Shown here piece after piece: positions 1 to 8,799 of a stretch of DNA of 64,000 bases. The stretch comes from Henriciella sp. (GTDB lineage Bacteria > Pseudomonadota > Alphaproteobacteria > Caulobacterales > Hyphomonadaceae), in the NCBI GenBank assembly GCA_027019605.1, contig JALUWJ010000075.1:19778-83777 (forward strand), given 5' to 3'. Under the pieces are notes generated by a model. That model saw nothing but the letters and a program-made list of their open reading frames with translations, made no database searches and was not told the origin of the DNA. Each line of letters starts with the position of its first letter. Position 1 is the stretch's first letter. Made by a program: the position numbers and the translations under genes.

Positions 1-1
1 T

Positions 2-1165
2 GTCATCGGCAAGTTCCTGAAAAAGGTGCTCTATGTTGGCTTCTTCGCCCTGATCATTGGCAATTTCGCCTTCCTCGCCGACGTGATTTTTCAGAGTTTT
101 GCGCAATTGGGGCTCAACGCAACAGGCGGCACGATTACGGCCAATGATATTATGAAGCCGGGCTTTGTTGCCGCCACGGGTTACAATGCGGCTTACCCCT
201 TGTTGGATGAAATCGCGAAGTTGACCGGGCCAATCGCGTTCTTCAAAAACTTCGTAATCATCTTTGTTCTTGGCCTTGCCTGGCTTATTACGCTTCTAGC
301 CTTCTTCTTTCTGGCCATTCAGCTCTTCATCACAATCATCGAATTCAAGCTGACCACTCTGGCTGGATTTGTTCTAATCCCCTTTGCCCTTTGGAACAAA
401 ACATCCTTCTTGGCCGAACGGGTTCTCGGCAATGTCATCTCATCCGGGATTAAGCTGATGGTGCTCGCCATCATTGTGGGCATTGGATCAACAATCTTTG
501 GATCCATCACATCGACCTTTGCACCCGATGCGGTCACCCTGGAGCAGGCCTCTTCGGTCATCCTTGGATCTCTGGCTATGCTGGCTCTCGGTATTTTCGG
601 GCCTGGCATTGCAACCGGCATTGTTTCAGGCGCGCCGCAACTCGGAGCCGGGGCGGCCATCGGTACAGCCGCTGGGGTAGGCGCAGGGGCTGTTGCAGGC
701 GGCTCCATGGCTCGCGGTATAGCTGGCGGTGCTGGCCGAGCGGCTTCTACTTCAATTGGAGCTGCCGCATCAGTCGCGGGTGGCACACGGGCCTCATACG
801 CACTTTCATCAGCCACCTCAGGAAAAGCAGGCGTGGCTCGCGTTGCGTCTGGTGCCGGAGGTGTCGCTGCTGCGGGTTTCGCGACCGCGAGACAATCTGC
901 GGCCCGAGTCTTCTCGCGCATGACCGGTGATGCTGGGCGGCGCTATCGCACTGGCGGTCAAGCGGCATTTGCGGCGACGGGTGGCACAGGCGGTCCGACC
1001 CGTGTCGTAAGCCCCGCAAATGATACGTCCGGCCCTGATTGGGCGAAGAGAATCCGCCGCAGCCAATCAACACGGGATGCGGGCATGACGGCAGCCGCCG
1101 CTGTTCGCGATGGTGACCGGCCCGGTGCAGGCGAAGCACCGCGACTAAGAGACGAAGAGGATTAA
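2..1165 (+). CDS. trbL: TrbL/VirB6-type conjugal transfer membrane protein (5' partial)
   Basis: Polytopic inner-membrane channel component of the mating-pair formation (type IV secretion) apparatus. The reading frame is open to the left window edge (codons V-I-G-K-F-L-K-K precede the first internal GTG at 26), so the true N-terminus lies outside. Several hydrophobic segments occupy roughly the first 200 visible residues. They are followed by a Gly/Ala-rich stretch and a charged Arg/Asp/Glu tail, which is the usual TrbL architecture. The stop is 4 bases before trbF, and the downstream order F-G-I matches the trb operons of alphaproteobacterial ICEs and plasmids. I infer the family from this architecture and the neighbours. 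Confidence 0.88.
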   Translation, partial: VIGKFLKKVLYVGFFALIIGNFAFLADVIFQSFAQLGLNATGGTITANDIMKPGFVAATGYNAAYPLLDEIAKLTGPIAFFKNFVIIFVLGLAWLITLLAFFFLAIQLFITIIEFKLTTLAGFVLIPFALWNKTSFLAERVLGNVISSGIKLMVLAIIVGIGSTIFGSITSTFAPDAVTLEQASSVILGSLAMLALGIFGPGIATGIVSGAPQLGAGAAIGTAAGVGAGAVAGGSMARGIAGGAGRAASTSIGAAASVAGGTRASYALSSATSGKAGVARVASGAGGVAAAGFATARQSAARVFSRMTGDAGRRYRTGGQAAFAATGGTGGPTRVVSPANDTSGPDWAKRIRRSQSTRDAGMTAAAAVRDGDRPGAGEAPRLRDEED

Positions 1166-1169
1166 TCCG

Positions 1170-1853
1170 ATGATGTGGAAACGACAGACCAACACCTTTA
1201 GCGACACACCCGAACCGGTCACGCCCTACCAGCGCGCCGCCCAAGCCTGGGATGACAGAATCGGGTCGGCCAGAGTACAGGCCAAGAATTGGCGTTTGGC
1301 TGCCTTACTGGCCATCGCCATGTCGGCCATGCTTGCTGCTGGTCTCGTTTGGCGCTCCACGCAGTCTTATGTGACGCCCTACGTCATTGAGCTATCTAGC
1401 GAAGGTGCAGTGCGCGCCGTCGGCCCTGCCGACGCAACCTACGAGCCAACAGATGCGCAGATCGCCTACCATCTGGCGGCCTTCATCAAGAATACGCGCT
1501 CGGTCTCAATTGATCCCATCATCGTGCGCCAGAATTGGTTGCAGGCCTATGCCTATGCCACCGACCGAGCAGCCTCGACATTGAACACATATGCGCAAGA
1601 AAATGATCCTTTTGCTGAGATTGGCACACGGTCTGTCTCGGTCGATGTGTCGAGTGTTGTCCGAGCGAGCGATGATAGTTTTACGCTCCGCTGGCGCGAA
1701 ACCACCTTCCGCAACGGCGCAGAGATGGGCCGTGAAAACTGGACCGCCACGCTTTCAATCATTTCTGACGCGCCGCGCGACGCGGAAACACTCCATCAAA
1801 ATCCGCTCGGACTCTACGTCCACGGCATCAACTGGTCGAAAGACTTAAACTAA
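1170..1853 (+). CDS. trbF: TrbF/VirB8-type conjugal transfer protein
   Basis: Bitopic inner-membrane protein of the conjugative type IV secretion core, 227 aa. A short cytoplasmic N-terminus with the TPYQRAAQAWDDRIGSAR segment precedes one membrane helix (about residues 42-64), then a periplasmic NTF2-like VirB8 domain. The N-terminal pattern and length match TrbF. It follows trbL by 4 bp and precedes trbG by 10 bp, so it belongs to one transcription unit. ATG codons at 1170 and 1173 are both possible starts. Confidence 0.9.
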   Translation: MMWKRQTNTFSDTPEPVTPYQRAAQAWDDRIGSARVQAKNWRLAALLAIAMSAMLAAGLVWRSTQSYVTPYVIELSSEGAVRAVGPADATYEPTDAQIAYHLAAFIKNTRSVSIDPIIVRQNWLQAYAYATDRAASTLNTYAQENDPFAEIGTRSVSVDVSSVVRASDDSFTLRWRETTFRNGAEMGRENWTATLSIISDAPRDAETLHQNPLGLYVHGINWSKDLN

Positions 1854-1863
1854 GGGGGCTTCT

Positions 1864-2880
1864 ATGAAGAAGACACATTTTCTCACCATCCTTCTCGGAG
1901 CCACTGCTTTAGCGGGCTGTGAGACATTCACTATGGACTCAAAGACTGCGGACATTGTCCTTGATGATGAACCCTTTATCGAGGCGGTCTATCTATCTGA
2001 CGCTGATTTAGATGGACCGGAGGTCGTAGACACCCCGGTCGCGCAGGCGCCGCTTGTGGCCCGAACATTTGGGCCCGGCATCTCCCCGAAGGAACTCGCA
2101 GGAGCAGGTGAGACCGAAACGCTCAAGCCCTATCAGGCCATAGAGCGGGCCAACGCATCGGCCGCCATCGAGCCGTCACCGGCCAACTATATGAACGCAA
2201 TCCAGATCTACCCTTATACGCGCGGCGCGCTCTATCAGGTCTATACCGCACCAGAGCAGGTCACCGACATCGCCCTACAACCGGGTGAAGAACTAATGTC
2301 TGTCTCAGCCGGTGACACGGTGCGTTGGGTGCTCGGCGATACGGTGTCCGGTGCAGGTGATCATGCTCAGGTCCATATTCTCGTCAAACCGATTCAAGCA
2401 GGGCTTAAAACCAATCTGATCATCACGACTTCACGGCGTGCCTACCATCTTGAGCTTCACGCTTTTAGAGAAACCTATATGGCGGCGGTGTCATGGCGCT
2501 ACTCTGATCAACCGCTTGTACGCCGCTCGCCGGTGGCCAAGACATCAGGAGAGAAATCAGCAGCGCCGCTTGGCTTGCAACTCGACCGATTGCGGTTTCG
2601 CTATGAGATCAGCGGAGACAAGCCACACTGGCGACCGTCGCGCGTGTTTGATGATGGGCGAAAAGTCTACATCCAGTTCCCCGCGCGCTTGGATCAAGGC
2701 GAAGCGCCGCCGCTCTTTGTTGTTGGCCGCGATGGAAAATCCCAGCTCGTGAACTATCGCATGCGGGACAATTATTATGTTGTTGACCGGTTGTTTGCGA
2801 TGGCTGAGCTGCGCCTGGGAGAGAAAAACCAAGACGTCGTTCGTATTGAGCGTAATGATCTGCAGATGGCATCGCGATGA
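1864..2880 (+). CDS. trbG: TrbG/VirB9-type conjugal transfer lipoprotein
   Basis: Outer-membrane-side component of the conjugative core complex, 338 aa. The N-terminus is a lipoprotein signal peptide with the lipobox L-A-G-C (Cys19). The C-terminal half carries the beta-rich VirB9/CagX-type region, with the Y-x-I-S-G-x-x-x-W-x-P segment about residues 248-259 and a V-x-x-R-D-G-K segment near 288. The ATG is preceded by an AGGGGG-like ribosome site. It overlaps trbI by 4 bp (ATGA), implying coupled translation. Confidence 0.9.
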   Translation: MKKTHFLTILLGATALAGCETFTMDSKTADIVLDDEPFIEAVYLSDADLDGPEVVDTPVAQAPLVARTFGPGISPKELAGAGETETLKPYQAIERANASAAIEPSPANYMNAIQIYPYTRGALYQVYTAPEQVTDIALQPGEELMSVSAGDTVRWVLGDTVSGAGDHAQVHILVKPIQAGLKTNLIITTSRRAYHLELHAFRETYMAAVSWRYSDQPLVRRSPVAKTSGEKSAAPLGLQLDRLRFRYEISGDKPHWRPSRVFDDGRKVYIQFPARLDQGEAPPLFVVGRDGKSQLVNYRMRDNYYVVDRLFAMAELRLGEKNQDVVRIERNDLQMASR

Positions 2881-4112
2881 GCCCGAACGATCCATCTATC
2901 GGAGTGCAAGACCTGGCACTTAGGTCTTCGCCTGCGCCCATCCGCAGGTTCAGCAAAAAAGCGCTCGCGGTTGTCTTGGGCGGTGCTTCGGCCATTGTGC
3001 TCGGCTCATTTGCATTGGCGATGAGTGGGTCCCGAAATGATACAGTCGCTCCCGCGCGTGAGCTATATTCGACGGCAAACAAGCCGACGGCTGCGGGACT
3101 GGCGAACCTACCTGTTTCTTATGCAGAGGTCGATCAAAAGCCCGACATCTTGGGTCCGCCCTTACCGGGCGATCTTGGGGCACCGATTCTGAAAGCCCAG
3201 CGTGAGGGCCGCCTTGATCCGCAACCATCCGTCGTTTTCGATCTACCGCGCGATGATGCTGCAGTCGAAGCAATTGAACGTGAGGCCGAGCGCACCGAAG
3301 CCGCGCGGCAGAGTGGCTTGTTCTTTACAAATGCAGCGGAGAACAGGTCATCGGTTGAACAGGCCGCGGCGCGATTATACGCACCCGCAGCGGCGCAAGA
3401 CCCGTTCGCTGCATTGAAAGCCTTGCAAATCGGACCGCAGCAGCAGGGGTATGGAGGCGATCCAAATTATCAGGACCGTAAAGCTGACTTTGTGGCTGAG
3501 AAACTGGACCGCTCAATTTACAATCCCTATCAAATCGAAACGCCCGCATCGCCTTGGCAAGTCATGGCAGGGACCGTCATTCCAGCAACGCTGCTCACGG
3601 CGATTAATTCAGACCTACCGGGTCAGGTTGTCGGTCAGGTCACTGAGCCGGTCTATGACACGGTCACCGGGCAGACCGTTCTTATTCCGCAAGGCAGCCG
3701 GATTATTGGCCGCTATGACAGCGTCGTCGCTTATGGCCAGTCGCGGGCATTGGTCGTCTGGAATAGGATCATCATGCCGGATGGAACCTCCATCCGTATT
3801 GAAAACCTACCTGGCGTTGATGGACGTGGAAATGCTGGTCTCAAGGACCGGGTCAACAATCACAGCCTGCGTATCTTCTCAGCCGCTGCGCTTTCAAGCC
3901 TCATCAGCATTGGCGCAGAGCTTTCAGACGATGAGGATGACCGTATCGCAAGCGCGCTCCGAGACGCTGCGCAAGATGGCGCGTCACAAGTTGGCAATGA
4001 GGTTATACGCAGGCAGCTCGCCGTGCAGCCAACCATAACAATTCGGCCTGGTTGGCGCCTGCGCATCCTTGTCCATCAAGACATTATTCTTCAGCCCTAT
4101 GGAGGTGGCTAA
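2877..4112 (+). CDS. trbI: TrbI/VirB10-type conjugal transfer protein
   Basis: Energy-sensing scaffold that spans from inner to outer membrane in the mating channel, 411 aa. One membrane helix lies at about residues 29-50, followed by a Pro/Ala-rich periplasmic linker. The C-terminal VirB10 beta-barrel domain contains the typical G-T-V-I-P-A-x-L-x-x-x-I-x-S-D-L-P-G-Q segment (near 236-255) and the I-P-Q-G-S-R-I-I-G-x-Y-D segment. Length and domain layout are normal. The stop codon directly abuts the DUF2274 gene. Confidence 0.92.
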   Translation: MSPNDPSIGVQDLALRSSPAPIRRFSKKALAVVLGGASAIVLGSFALAMSGSRNDTVAPARELYSTANKPTAAGLANLPVSYAEVDQKPDILGPPLPGDLGAPILKAQREGRLDPQPSVVFDLPRDDAAVEAIEREAERTEAARQSGLFFTNAAENRSSVEQAAARLYAPAAAQDPFAALKALQIGPQQQGYGGDPNYQDRKADFVAEKLDRSIYNPYQIETPASPWQVMAGTVIPATLLTAINSDLPGQVVGQVTEPVYDTVTGQTVLIPQGSRIIGRYDSVVAYGQSRALVVWNRIIMPDGTSIRIENLPGVDGRGNAGLKDRVNNHSLRIFSAAALSSLISIGAELSDDEDDRIASALRDAAQDGASQVGNEVIRRQLAVQPTITIRPGWRLRILVHQDIILQPYGGG

Positions 4113-4340
4113 ATGACCGGAACGAAACTCAAAATCGGCCCGCTTGCTGATCGTACACCCGTTAAACTGTCCGTCGCAGTAGAGCCCGAATTGCATGGCG
4201 ATCTTAATGATTATGCTGAGGTTCACTCTCGCACCTACGGCAAACAGGTGAGCGTCGCTGATCTCATTCCATCCATGTTGCGCGCGCTTATCGAAAGCGA
4301 TGCCGGGTTCAAACGGGCTCGGCGCGATATGAAGCCCTAA
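4113..4340 (+). CDS. DUF2274 family protein, trb-linked
   Basis: Small 75-aa protein of the DUF2274 family, which is typically encoded immediately after trbI in alphaproteobacterial conjugative elements. It starts right after the trbI stop with no spacer. The segment K-L-x-V-x-V-x-P-E-L-H-x-D-L-x-x-Y-A resembles a short ribbon-helix-helix-like fold with a helical C-terminus, but no function is established. I recognise it by length, sequence style and position. Confidence 0.8.
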   Translation: MTGTKLKIGPLADRTPVKLSVAVEPELHGDLNDYAEVHSRTYGKQVSVADLIPSMLRALIESDAGFKRARRDMKP

Positions 4341-4357
4341 AAACCAAGGAGAATGTA

Positions 4358-4669
4358 ATGGCAAATATCGGCATCTTCACACGCACCAGGACGGGGTATG
4401 AGGGCTCGATCTCAACGCTGTCTCTGTGCCTTTCGGTGCGGTTTGTCCCAAACCGAAAAAAACGCGGAGATCACTCGCCTGACTATTTTATCAAAGCTGG
4501 AGACAGTGATCTTGGCGTTGGCTGGAATGCACGATCGAAAGGTGATGGCGGGAAGGACTATATCAGATGTGTCCTCGATGATCCGACCTTTGCCGAACCG
4601 GTTCAAGCAGCGCTTTTTCCAAGACCTGATGGCGCAGACCTCGTCTGGAAGCGTGCGCCGAAAGTTTAG
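4358..4669 (+). CDS. DUF736 family protein
   Basis: A 103-aa protein resembling the DUF736 family: N-terminus M-A-N-I-G, a central beta-rich part, a W-N-A-R-S-K segment near residue 60, and the closing L-D-D-P-x-F-x-x-P-x-x-A-x-L-F pattern followed by L-V-W-x-R. DUF736 genes are common in alphaproteobacterial conjugative elements and plasmids, and no biochemical role is known to me. It follows the DUF2274 gene by 17 bp with an AAGGAG ribosome site, so it is probably the last gene of the trb unit in this window. Confidence 0.75.
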   Translation: MANIGIFTRTRTGYEGSISTLSLCLSVRFVPNRKKRGDHSPDYFIKAGDSDLGVGWNARSKGDGGKDYIRCVLDDPTFAEPVQAALFPRPDGADLVWKRAPKV

Positions 4670-4713
4670 CCGTCGTGCGAAGAGCGCTACAAAAAGTGGA
4701 GATACATCATGTT

Positions 4714-4741
4714 CAATCGGCTTAGCGATACGAGCCGATTG
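4714..4741 (+). terminator. Perfect 9-bp inverted repeat after the trb unit
   Basis: CAATCGGCT and AGCCGATTG form a perfect 9-bp stem with a 10-nt loop, 45 bp after the DUF736 stop. The downstream sequence is only weakly T-rich, so this is at best a weak intrinsic terminator or a protein-binding dyad. The rest of 4670-4974 shows no convincing gene. A 30-codon frame opens at the ATG at 4710 behind GTGGAG and covers this hairpin, but nothing supports it as a gene. Confidence 0.4.
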
Positions 4742-4974
4742 ATTCTTCGGCAAGGCTCTATTCACTCACTCACGGATCGCTCCGCGGCTACTGATCAGTG
4801 ACCTAAATCATAAAATCTAAGTCGGTGAGCCACTTTGAATTGATATGAAGCGCCTTCGCGCCTTCTAGCTAAAGTAGCAAATGTAAGAATACCCGACCAA
4901 AGTCCTATAAACAACTATTATTATTGAGTTTTTGGCATGGGGCTTGCCTTTACTTGACTGTGGGGGATTTTGAT

Positions 4975-5814
4975 ATGGTCAATGTTAAATTAGATGAATT
5001 TGCAACTTACCGTAGCTCTTATGACTACACAGCCTATCTTTCCAATAGGGACTGGGCGTTTGAATATTTAAGACGCAATTCCAAGTTTCAGGCAGTCGCT
5101 TGGGAAGCGTTCGGGCAAGCGCCTAAGAGCAAATTAGCGTGCCATGACATTAAACTCATTCGTCTAAAGACGGAGCAGCCGGCGGCAGAAGAATGGGGGC
5201 TTAAATTCTTTCCAAATCCAGACATTGCTGCGCCAAAAGCAACCGTATTTTGGACGCCAGAGGCTGATCCAGAAATTGTGCATGTTACTGTACTTCCGCG
5301 CGAGCCAGGTGAGCCACATGACCTTTTTGATGAGACGATAAAAAAGTGCAAAATGGTCCATTTGACCGATGATAAAGGCATCGAGCACCTCGTTCATGTC
5401 GGTCCTGGCAGGTCCGTTCAAGTCCGGTGTTCAGGCCATACTTTGGTCACGACCAAACCTGTTAAAACATCATTCAGCGTCGATGCAGTCAGAGGACTCG
5501 ATTCGCATCTGGAAATTGTGAAGAGAGCAACTGAGGTCTATGGAGACCACGTTAAAACGCCGCCTGTATTCTCTCAAAAAGCACGATTGCTCAGAAATGG
5601 ACTGATCGCTTTAGACGGCTCTCGGGCGGGTTTGACCGACCGCCAGATCGCTTCCATCATTGTCGGAGACAAATCGGTTGAAGAAGGGATGGCAAATGGC
5701 GACCGTTCATTGATCCAACGCGTTAGATATTACCGCGAACGAGCACATGAACTTTGTGAAGGGGCCAATGGTGCCCCACCAAGGCCAATCGACTTTATGT
5801 GCGATACGCGCTGA
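4975..5814 (+). CDS. ICE regulator with DUF6499-like and DUF2285-like parts (FseA-like)
   Basis: Single 279-aa frame that seems to join two ICE regulator modules. The N-terminal part has Y-D-Y-x-A-Y-L-S-N-R-D-W-A-F-E-Y-L-R-R-N (DUF6499 style, about residues 15-40). The C-terminal part is a DUF2285-like helix-turn-helix region, with L-D-G-x-x-A-G-L-T-D-R-Q-I-A and S-L-I-Q-R-V-R-Y-Y-R-x-R-A about residues 215-265. In ICEMlSymR7A two such genes are fused only by programmed frameshifting to make FseA, the activator of excision. Here the modules are already in one frame. I chose ATG 4975 because the upstream 17 codons lack family features. Its position between the trb genes and the cargo fits an excision/transfer regulator. 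Confidence 0.65.
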   Translation: MVNVKLDEFATYRSSYDYTAYLSNRDWAFEYLRRNSKFQAVAWEAFGQAPKSKLACHDIKLIRLKTEQPAAEEWGLKFFPNPDIAAPKATVFWTPEADPEIVHVTVLPREPGEPHDLFDETIKKCKMVHLTDDKGIEHLVHVGPGRSVQVRCSGHTLVTTKPVKTSFSVDAVRGLDSHLEIVKRATEVYGDHVKTPPVFSQKARLLRNGLIALDGSRAGLTDRQIASIIVGDKSVEEGMANGDRSLIQRVRYYRERAHELCEGANGAPPRPIDFMCDTR

Positions 5815-5947
5815 AAGATGTGGTGAAACCAATCCAACCATATGGATATTGTGTGTATCGAACGATCCATCAATGGGCTGATAGAGACGCTTCCGAAAAC
5901 GACATCACTAAAGTAGGAAAAATTGAGCTTAGAAAACCATCGCCGAT

Positions 5948-7231
5948 TCAGCGGCGCGCGATACTATCGATCTTCTTTCTTGCGCGCCGTGTAAACCACG
6001 CGACACATACCGCGACCGGTATGACAGAAAAGGCAATAAGAGTGCTATGATCGAGGATTAAGGGTGGCGCGCCTCTCAATAGGTATGAAATTAGCCCCAC
6101 AGAATAGTATGTAATTGCCGCGACCGAAAGGCCCTCCACGGCCTGCGCGAGGTGCACTTGTTGACGCGCACGCTGCTCCATTGAGGCGAGCAAGTTTTGG
6201 GATTGCTGCTGAGCAGTATGGTCCAATTGGGTGCGCACCAACGCGAGGGCCTCAGAAATGGAAGTTGAAATAGATTCAGCGCGTCGTTCAAATGCCCGTA
6301 TAGTTTTCATACCCGGATCAAGGCGGTGTTTAATGAATCCCCGCAAAGTCTGGCGTTGCCCGATCTGGGTTTCATCCAAACTTGTCAATCGGTCCGACAC
6401 CAAGTCGTAGTAAGCGTTGGAAGCGGCTATGCGATAATAAAGCTCTGACCTAATCGCTGATACAGATTTTAATATATTGGCCAACTCGCGAATGGACTCA
6501 TCAAGGGAAGTCTGGGTTTGGTTCAAGATAGAGGTTGCCTTTTCGGCGCGAGATTCAAGCTCATGTAATTTGGGAGTTAGACGCCGAACGGCCGGGAGGC
6601 CAAGCAGGCATGCCATTCGATAAGTTTCAAGATCTAAGAGCCGCTTGATCAATCGGCCGCGGGCAAATCCATCTTCAAACTTTCCTGACACCGTGTACTT
6701 AACCAGGCCGTGATCAGAAACTCTGAAGTCTGTCGTCGCCGCGATACCCTCAAACATTACATTCCCGCCAAAGATGCGAGCGTCTCCGAACGCATTTTCT
6801 ATTGATATCGTCTCTGACACGAGAATTCTCGCGCCCGAAAGCTGATTGCCCGGGCACCTCCGGACTAGGTCTAGCGTCTCCAAACTTGGACGGTGTTCGC
6901 CAAAGAACGTCAGAGATACAAATTCAGTGTGCCTTTCGAAACGCAAGATTCCATCTGGGCGCTCGATCAACTGATGACGTAGCTCCAGATCAAATTCCGA
7001 TGGCCAGGTATTGGCATCAAATTGCGGTGTATGAAGCACCCAGTGCCAAGCTTCACCTGCTTCCCATTCGACTGCGACGGGGGGGCGCGCGTGCGCCTCG
7101 TCCTGAATAAAGGCTCGGTCGACGTGTTGGGTGTGAAGTTGTTCTGGAGAGGCCAAGACGAATTTGCTCCTTTGAGTATTGACCAATGTGCCGTTACTTT
7201 TGACGGCGCTTCGCTGTTCGCTGCTGTGCAT
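5948..7231 (-). CDS. DUF3422 family membrane-anchored protein
   Basis: A 427-aa protein recognised as DUF3422 by the E-A-H-A-R-P-P segment (about residues 45-51) and the F-E-R-H-T-E-F-x-S segment (near 100). The middle region (about 220-360) is strongly helical and probably coiled-coil. Two hydrophobic segments at the C-terminus (about 370-415) would anchor it in the inner membrane, with the Arg/Lys-rich tail inside. Its function is unknown. It is divergently transcribed from the HupR-like activator with about 104 bp between, so the two probably share a control region. I infer a role linked to the hydrogenase island only from position. Confidence 0.75.
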   Translation of the reverse strand: MHSSEQRSAVKSNGTLVNTQRSKFVLASPEQLHTQHVDRAFIQDEAHARPPVAVEWEAGEAWHWVLHTPQFDANTWPSEFDLELRHQLIERPDGILRFERHTEFVSLTFFGEHRPSLETLDLVRRCPGNQLSGARILVSETISIENAFGDARIFGGNVMFEGIAATTDFRVSDHGLVKYTVSGKFEDGFARGRLIKRLLDLETYRMACLLGLPAVRRLTPKLHELESRAEKATSILNQTQTSLDESIRELANILKSVSAIRSELYYRIAASNAYYDLVSDRLTSLDETQIGQRQTLRGFIKHRLDPGMKTIRAFERRAESISTSISEALALVRTQLDHTAQQQSQNLLASMEQRARQQVHLAQAVEGLSVAAITYYSVGLISYLLRGAPPLILDHSTLIAFSVIPVAVCVAWFTRRARKKIDSIARR

Positions 7232-7335
7232 ATCGCGAGCTCGCGCAGTTTCAGAAACTCGTGATACGCAATTAGGACCACGTTATTGGCGGAATTCGTA
7301 TTGTCTACTCTATTATCAGATTGTAAACTAAGTAT

Positions 7336-8799
7336 ATGAATTCGCTCGTCTGTACCGTGTTGTTCGTTTCTCAAGATCCGAAAGCCAACAAATCCGCCAA
7401 AGCTGTTTTTGCCGATGAGCGACACTATCGCCTCATCAATTGTGAGACTGAACAAGACGCAGCGGAAAAATTCAATAATGTCGATTGCCAGCTGATTATC
7501 TGCGATGAAGCGGTGCTAGCGAATGTACGGAAAAATTTTCTTGTTACCGCTCGCGTGAAAGGCCCGCAAACGGCTCGTATCGTATTCGGAGATGACAGTA
7601 AGAGCGAGCGAATTGGCAAGATCGCCAGAAATAGCGCAGCGTTTTTGCGGATGCGTAAACCGCTCAAATCTGAGCATTTGGGCATGGTTGCAAAACGCGC
7701 TTTGGAGATGGCCGAACTCTCTAGACGACACAGAATTCTATCGCGCGAACTCAAACTATCGATTGATGACGATCTATTTGGCGGGCATAAAGAAGAGGCG
7801 ATCAAGGCACCCTGGTCTCGGTTCGAAAAGTTAATCTATGTCAGCCCATCGATGGACGCATTATGCGCGGCGGCAAGACAGGCTGCGAGAACCGAGCTTC
7901 CAATCCTCATTCAGGGAGAGACGGGTACGGGCAAAGAATTGCTGGCGCGCGCGGTGCACTACAACTCCAGTAGGCGTGAATCCCCGATGCATGTGCAAAA
8001 TTGCGGTGGCGTTACAGATGAAGCGCTTCATTCGGAGCTTTTTGGGCACGTTTCAGGCGGGTTTCCAGGCGCTATATCGGATCGACTGGGGCTCTTTCGC
8101 GCAGCGGACGGCGGAACAGTATTCTTAGACGAGATATCAGAGATTTCACCCGCATTTCAGGTAAGTTTATTGCGTTTCTTGCAAGAAGGCGAAGTCAAGC
8201 CGCTTGGTTCGGATTTTGTCCAAAACGCTGACGTGAGGATCATCGCCGCTAGCAATCGACCGTTGGATCGGCTCGTTTCAGAGGGTAAGTTTCGTAAAGA
8301 TTTGTATTACCGCCTCAAAGGGTTCGAGCTGGATATTCCAGCGCTTCGAGATCGCGTTGACGATATTCCTGCATTGGCAGCATTTTTTTTGGAGCGAGCT
8401 GCGGAAATTAATAGCAAAAGAATCGTCGGCATCTCACGTGAGGCTCTGGATAAATTGTCGATGTACGATTTTCCAGGAAATGTACGCGAATTGGAGATGG
8501 AGATTTCTAGAGCAGCTGCATTGGCCTACAACAACAGTTATATTCTTCCTAAGCACTTCTCTGAAGTGATCGCCTCTATCGAAGCGCGGAAAGACTCTCT
8601 TGCCAGTATCGAAGCTGACGGAAGAACACTTAAAGAAATCATCGAAGACTTAGAGAGCCAAATCGTTTTCCGCGTGCTGACAAGACTGAACTGGAATCAA
8701 TCCAAGGCGGCGCAAAGCCTGGGTCTGTCGCGAGTTGGAATTGCAAATAAGATTAAACGATACGGTCTTGATCAGAAAGCTAGACAACTCAATGAGTAA
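7336..8799 (+). CDS. NtrC-family response regulator, HupR/HoxA-like hydrogenase activator
   Basis: A 487-aa activator: receiver-like domain (1-120), AAA+ domain (about 160-400) with Walker A G-E-T-G-T-G-K and Walker B G-G-T-V-F-L-D-E, and a Fis-type helix-turn-helix (about 440-480, N-W-N-Q-S-K-A-A-Q-S-L-G-L-S-R). It resembles HoxA/HupR, which switch on hydrogenase structural genes. Two oddities: the sigma-54 contact loop GAFTGA reads G-G-F-P-G-A (241-246), and the receiver acid pocket is V-S-Q-D (11-14) although the presumed phospho-acceptor Asp57 remains. R. capsulatus HupR is a precedent for an activator that works with sigma-70. No histidine kinase gene is nearby. Confidence 0.85.
   Translation: MNSLVCTVLFVSQDPKANKSAKAVFADERHYRLINCETEQDAAEKFNNVDCQLIICDEAVLANVRKNFLVTARVKGPQTARIVFGDDSKSERIGKIARNSAAFLRMRKPLKSEHLGMVAKRALEMAELSRRHRILSRELKLSIDDDLFGGHKEEAIKAPWSRFEKLIYVSPSMDALCAAARQAARTELPILIQGETGTGKELLARAVHYNSSRRESPMHVQNCGGVTDEALHSELFGHVSGGFPGAISDRLGLFRAADGGTVFLDEISEISPAFQVSLLRFLQEGEVKPLGSDFVQNADVRIIAASNRPLDRLVSEGKFRKDLYYRLKGFELDIPALRDRVDDIPALAAFFLERAAEINSKRIVGISREALDKLSMYDFPGNVRELEMEISRAAALAYNNSYILPKHFSEVIASIEARKDSLASIEADGRTLKEIIEDLESQIVFRVLTRLNWNQSKAAQSLGLSRVGIANKIKRYGLDQKARQLNE

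Noticed and set aside
319..1244. Two long minus-strand frames under trbL
   Set aside because: Shadow frames created by the Gly/Ala-rich coding sequence of trbL; composition is unlike a real protein.
4710..4802. 30-aa open frame behind the trb unit
   Set aside because: Has a fair ribosome site but no similarity, and overlaps a perfect hairpin; evidence is too thin.
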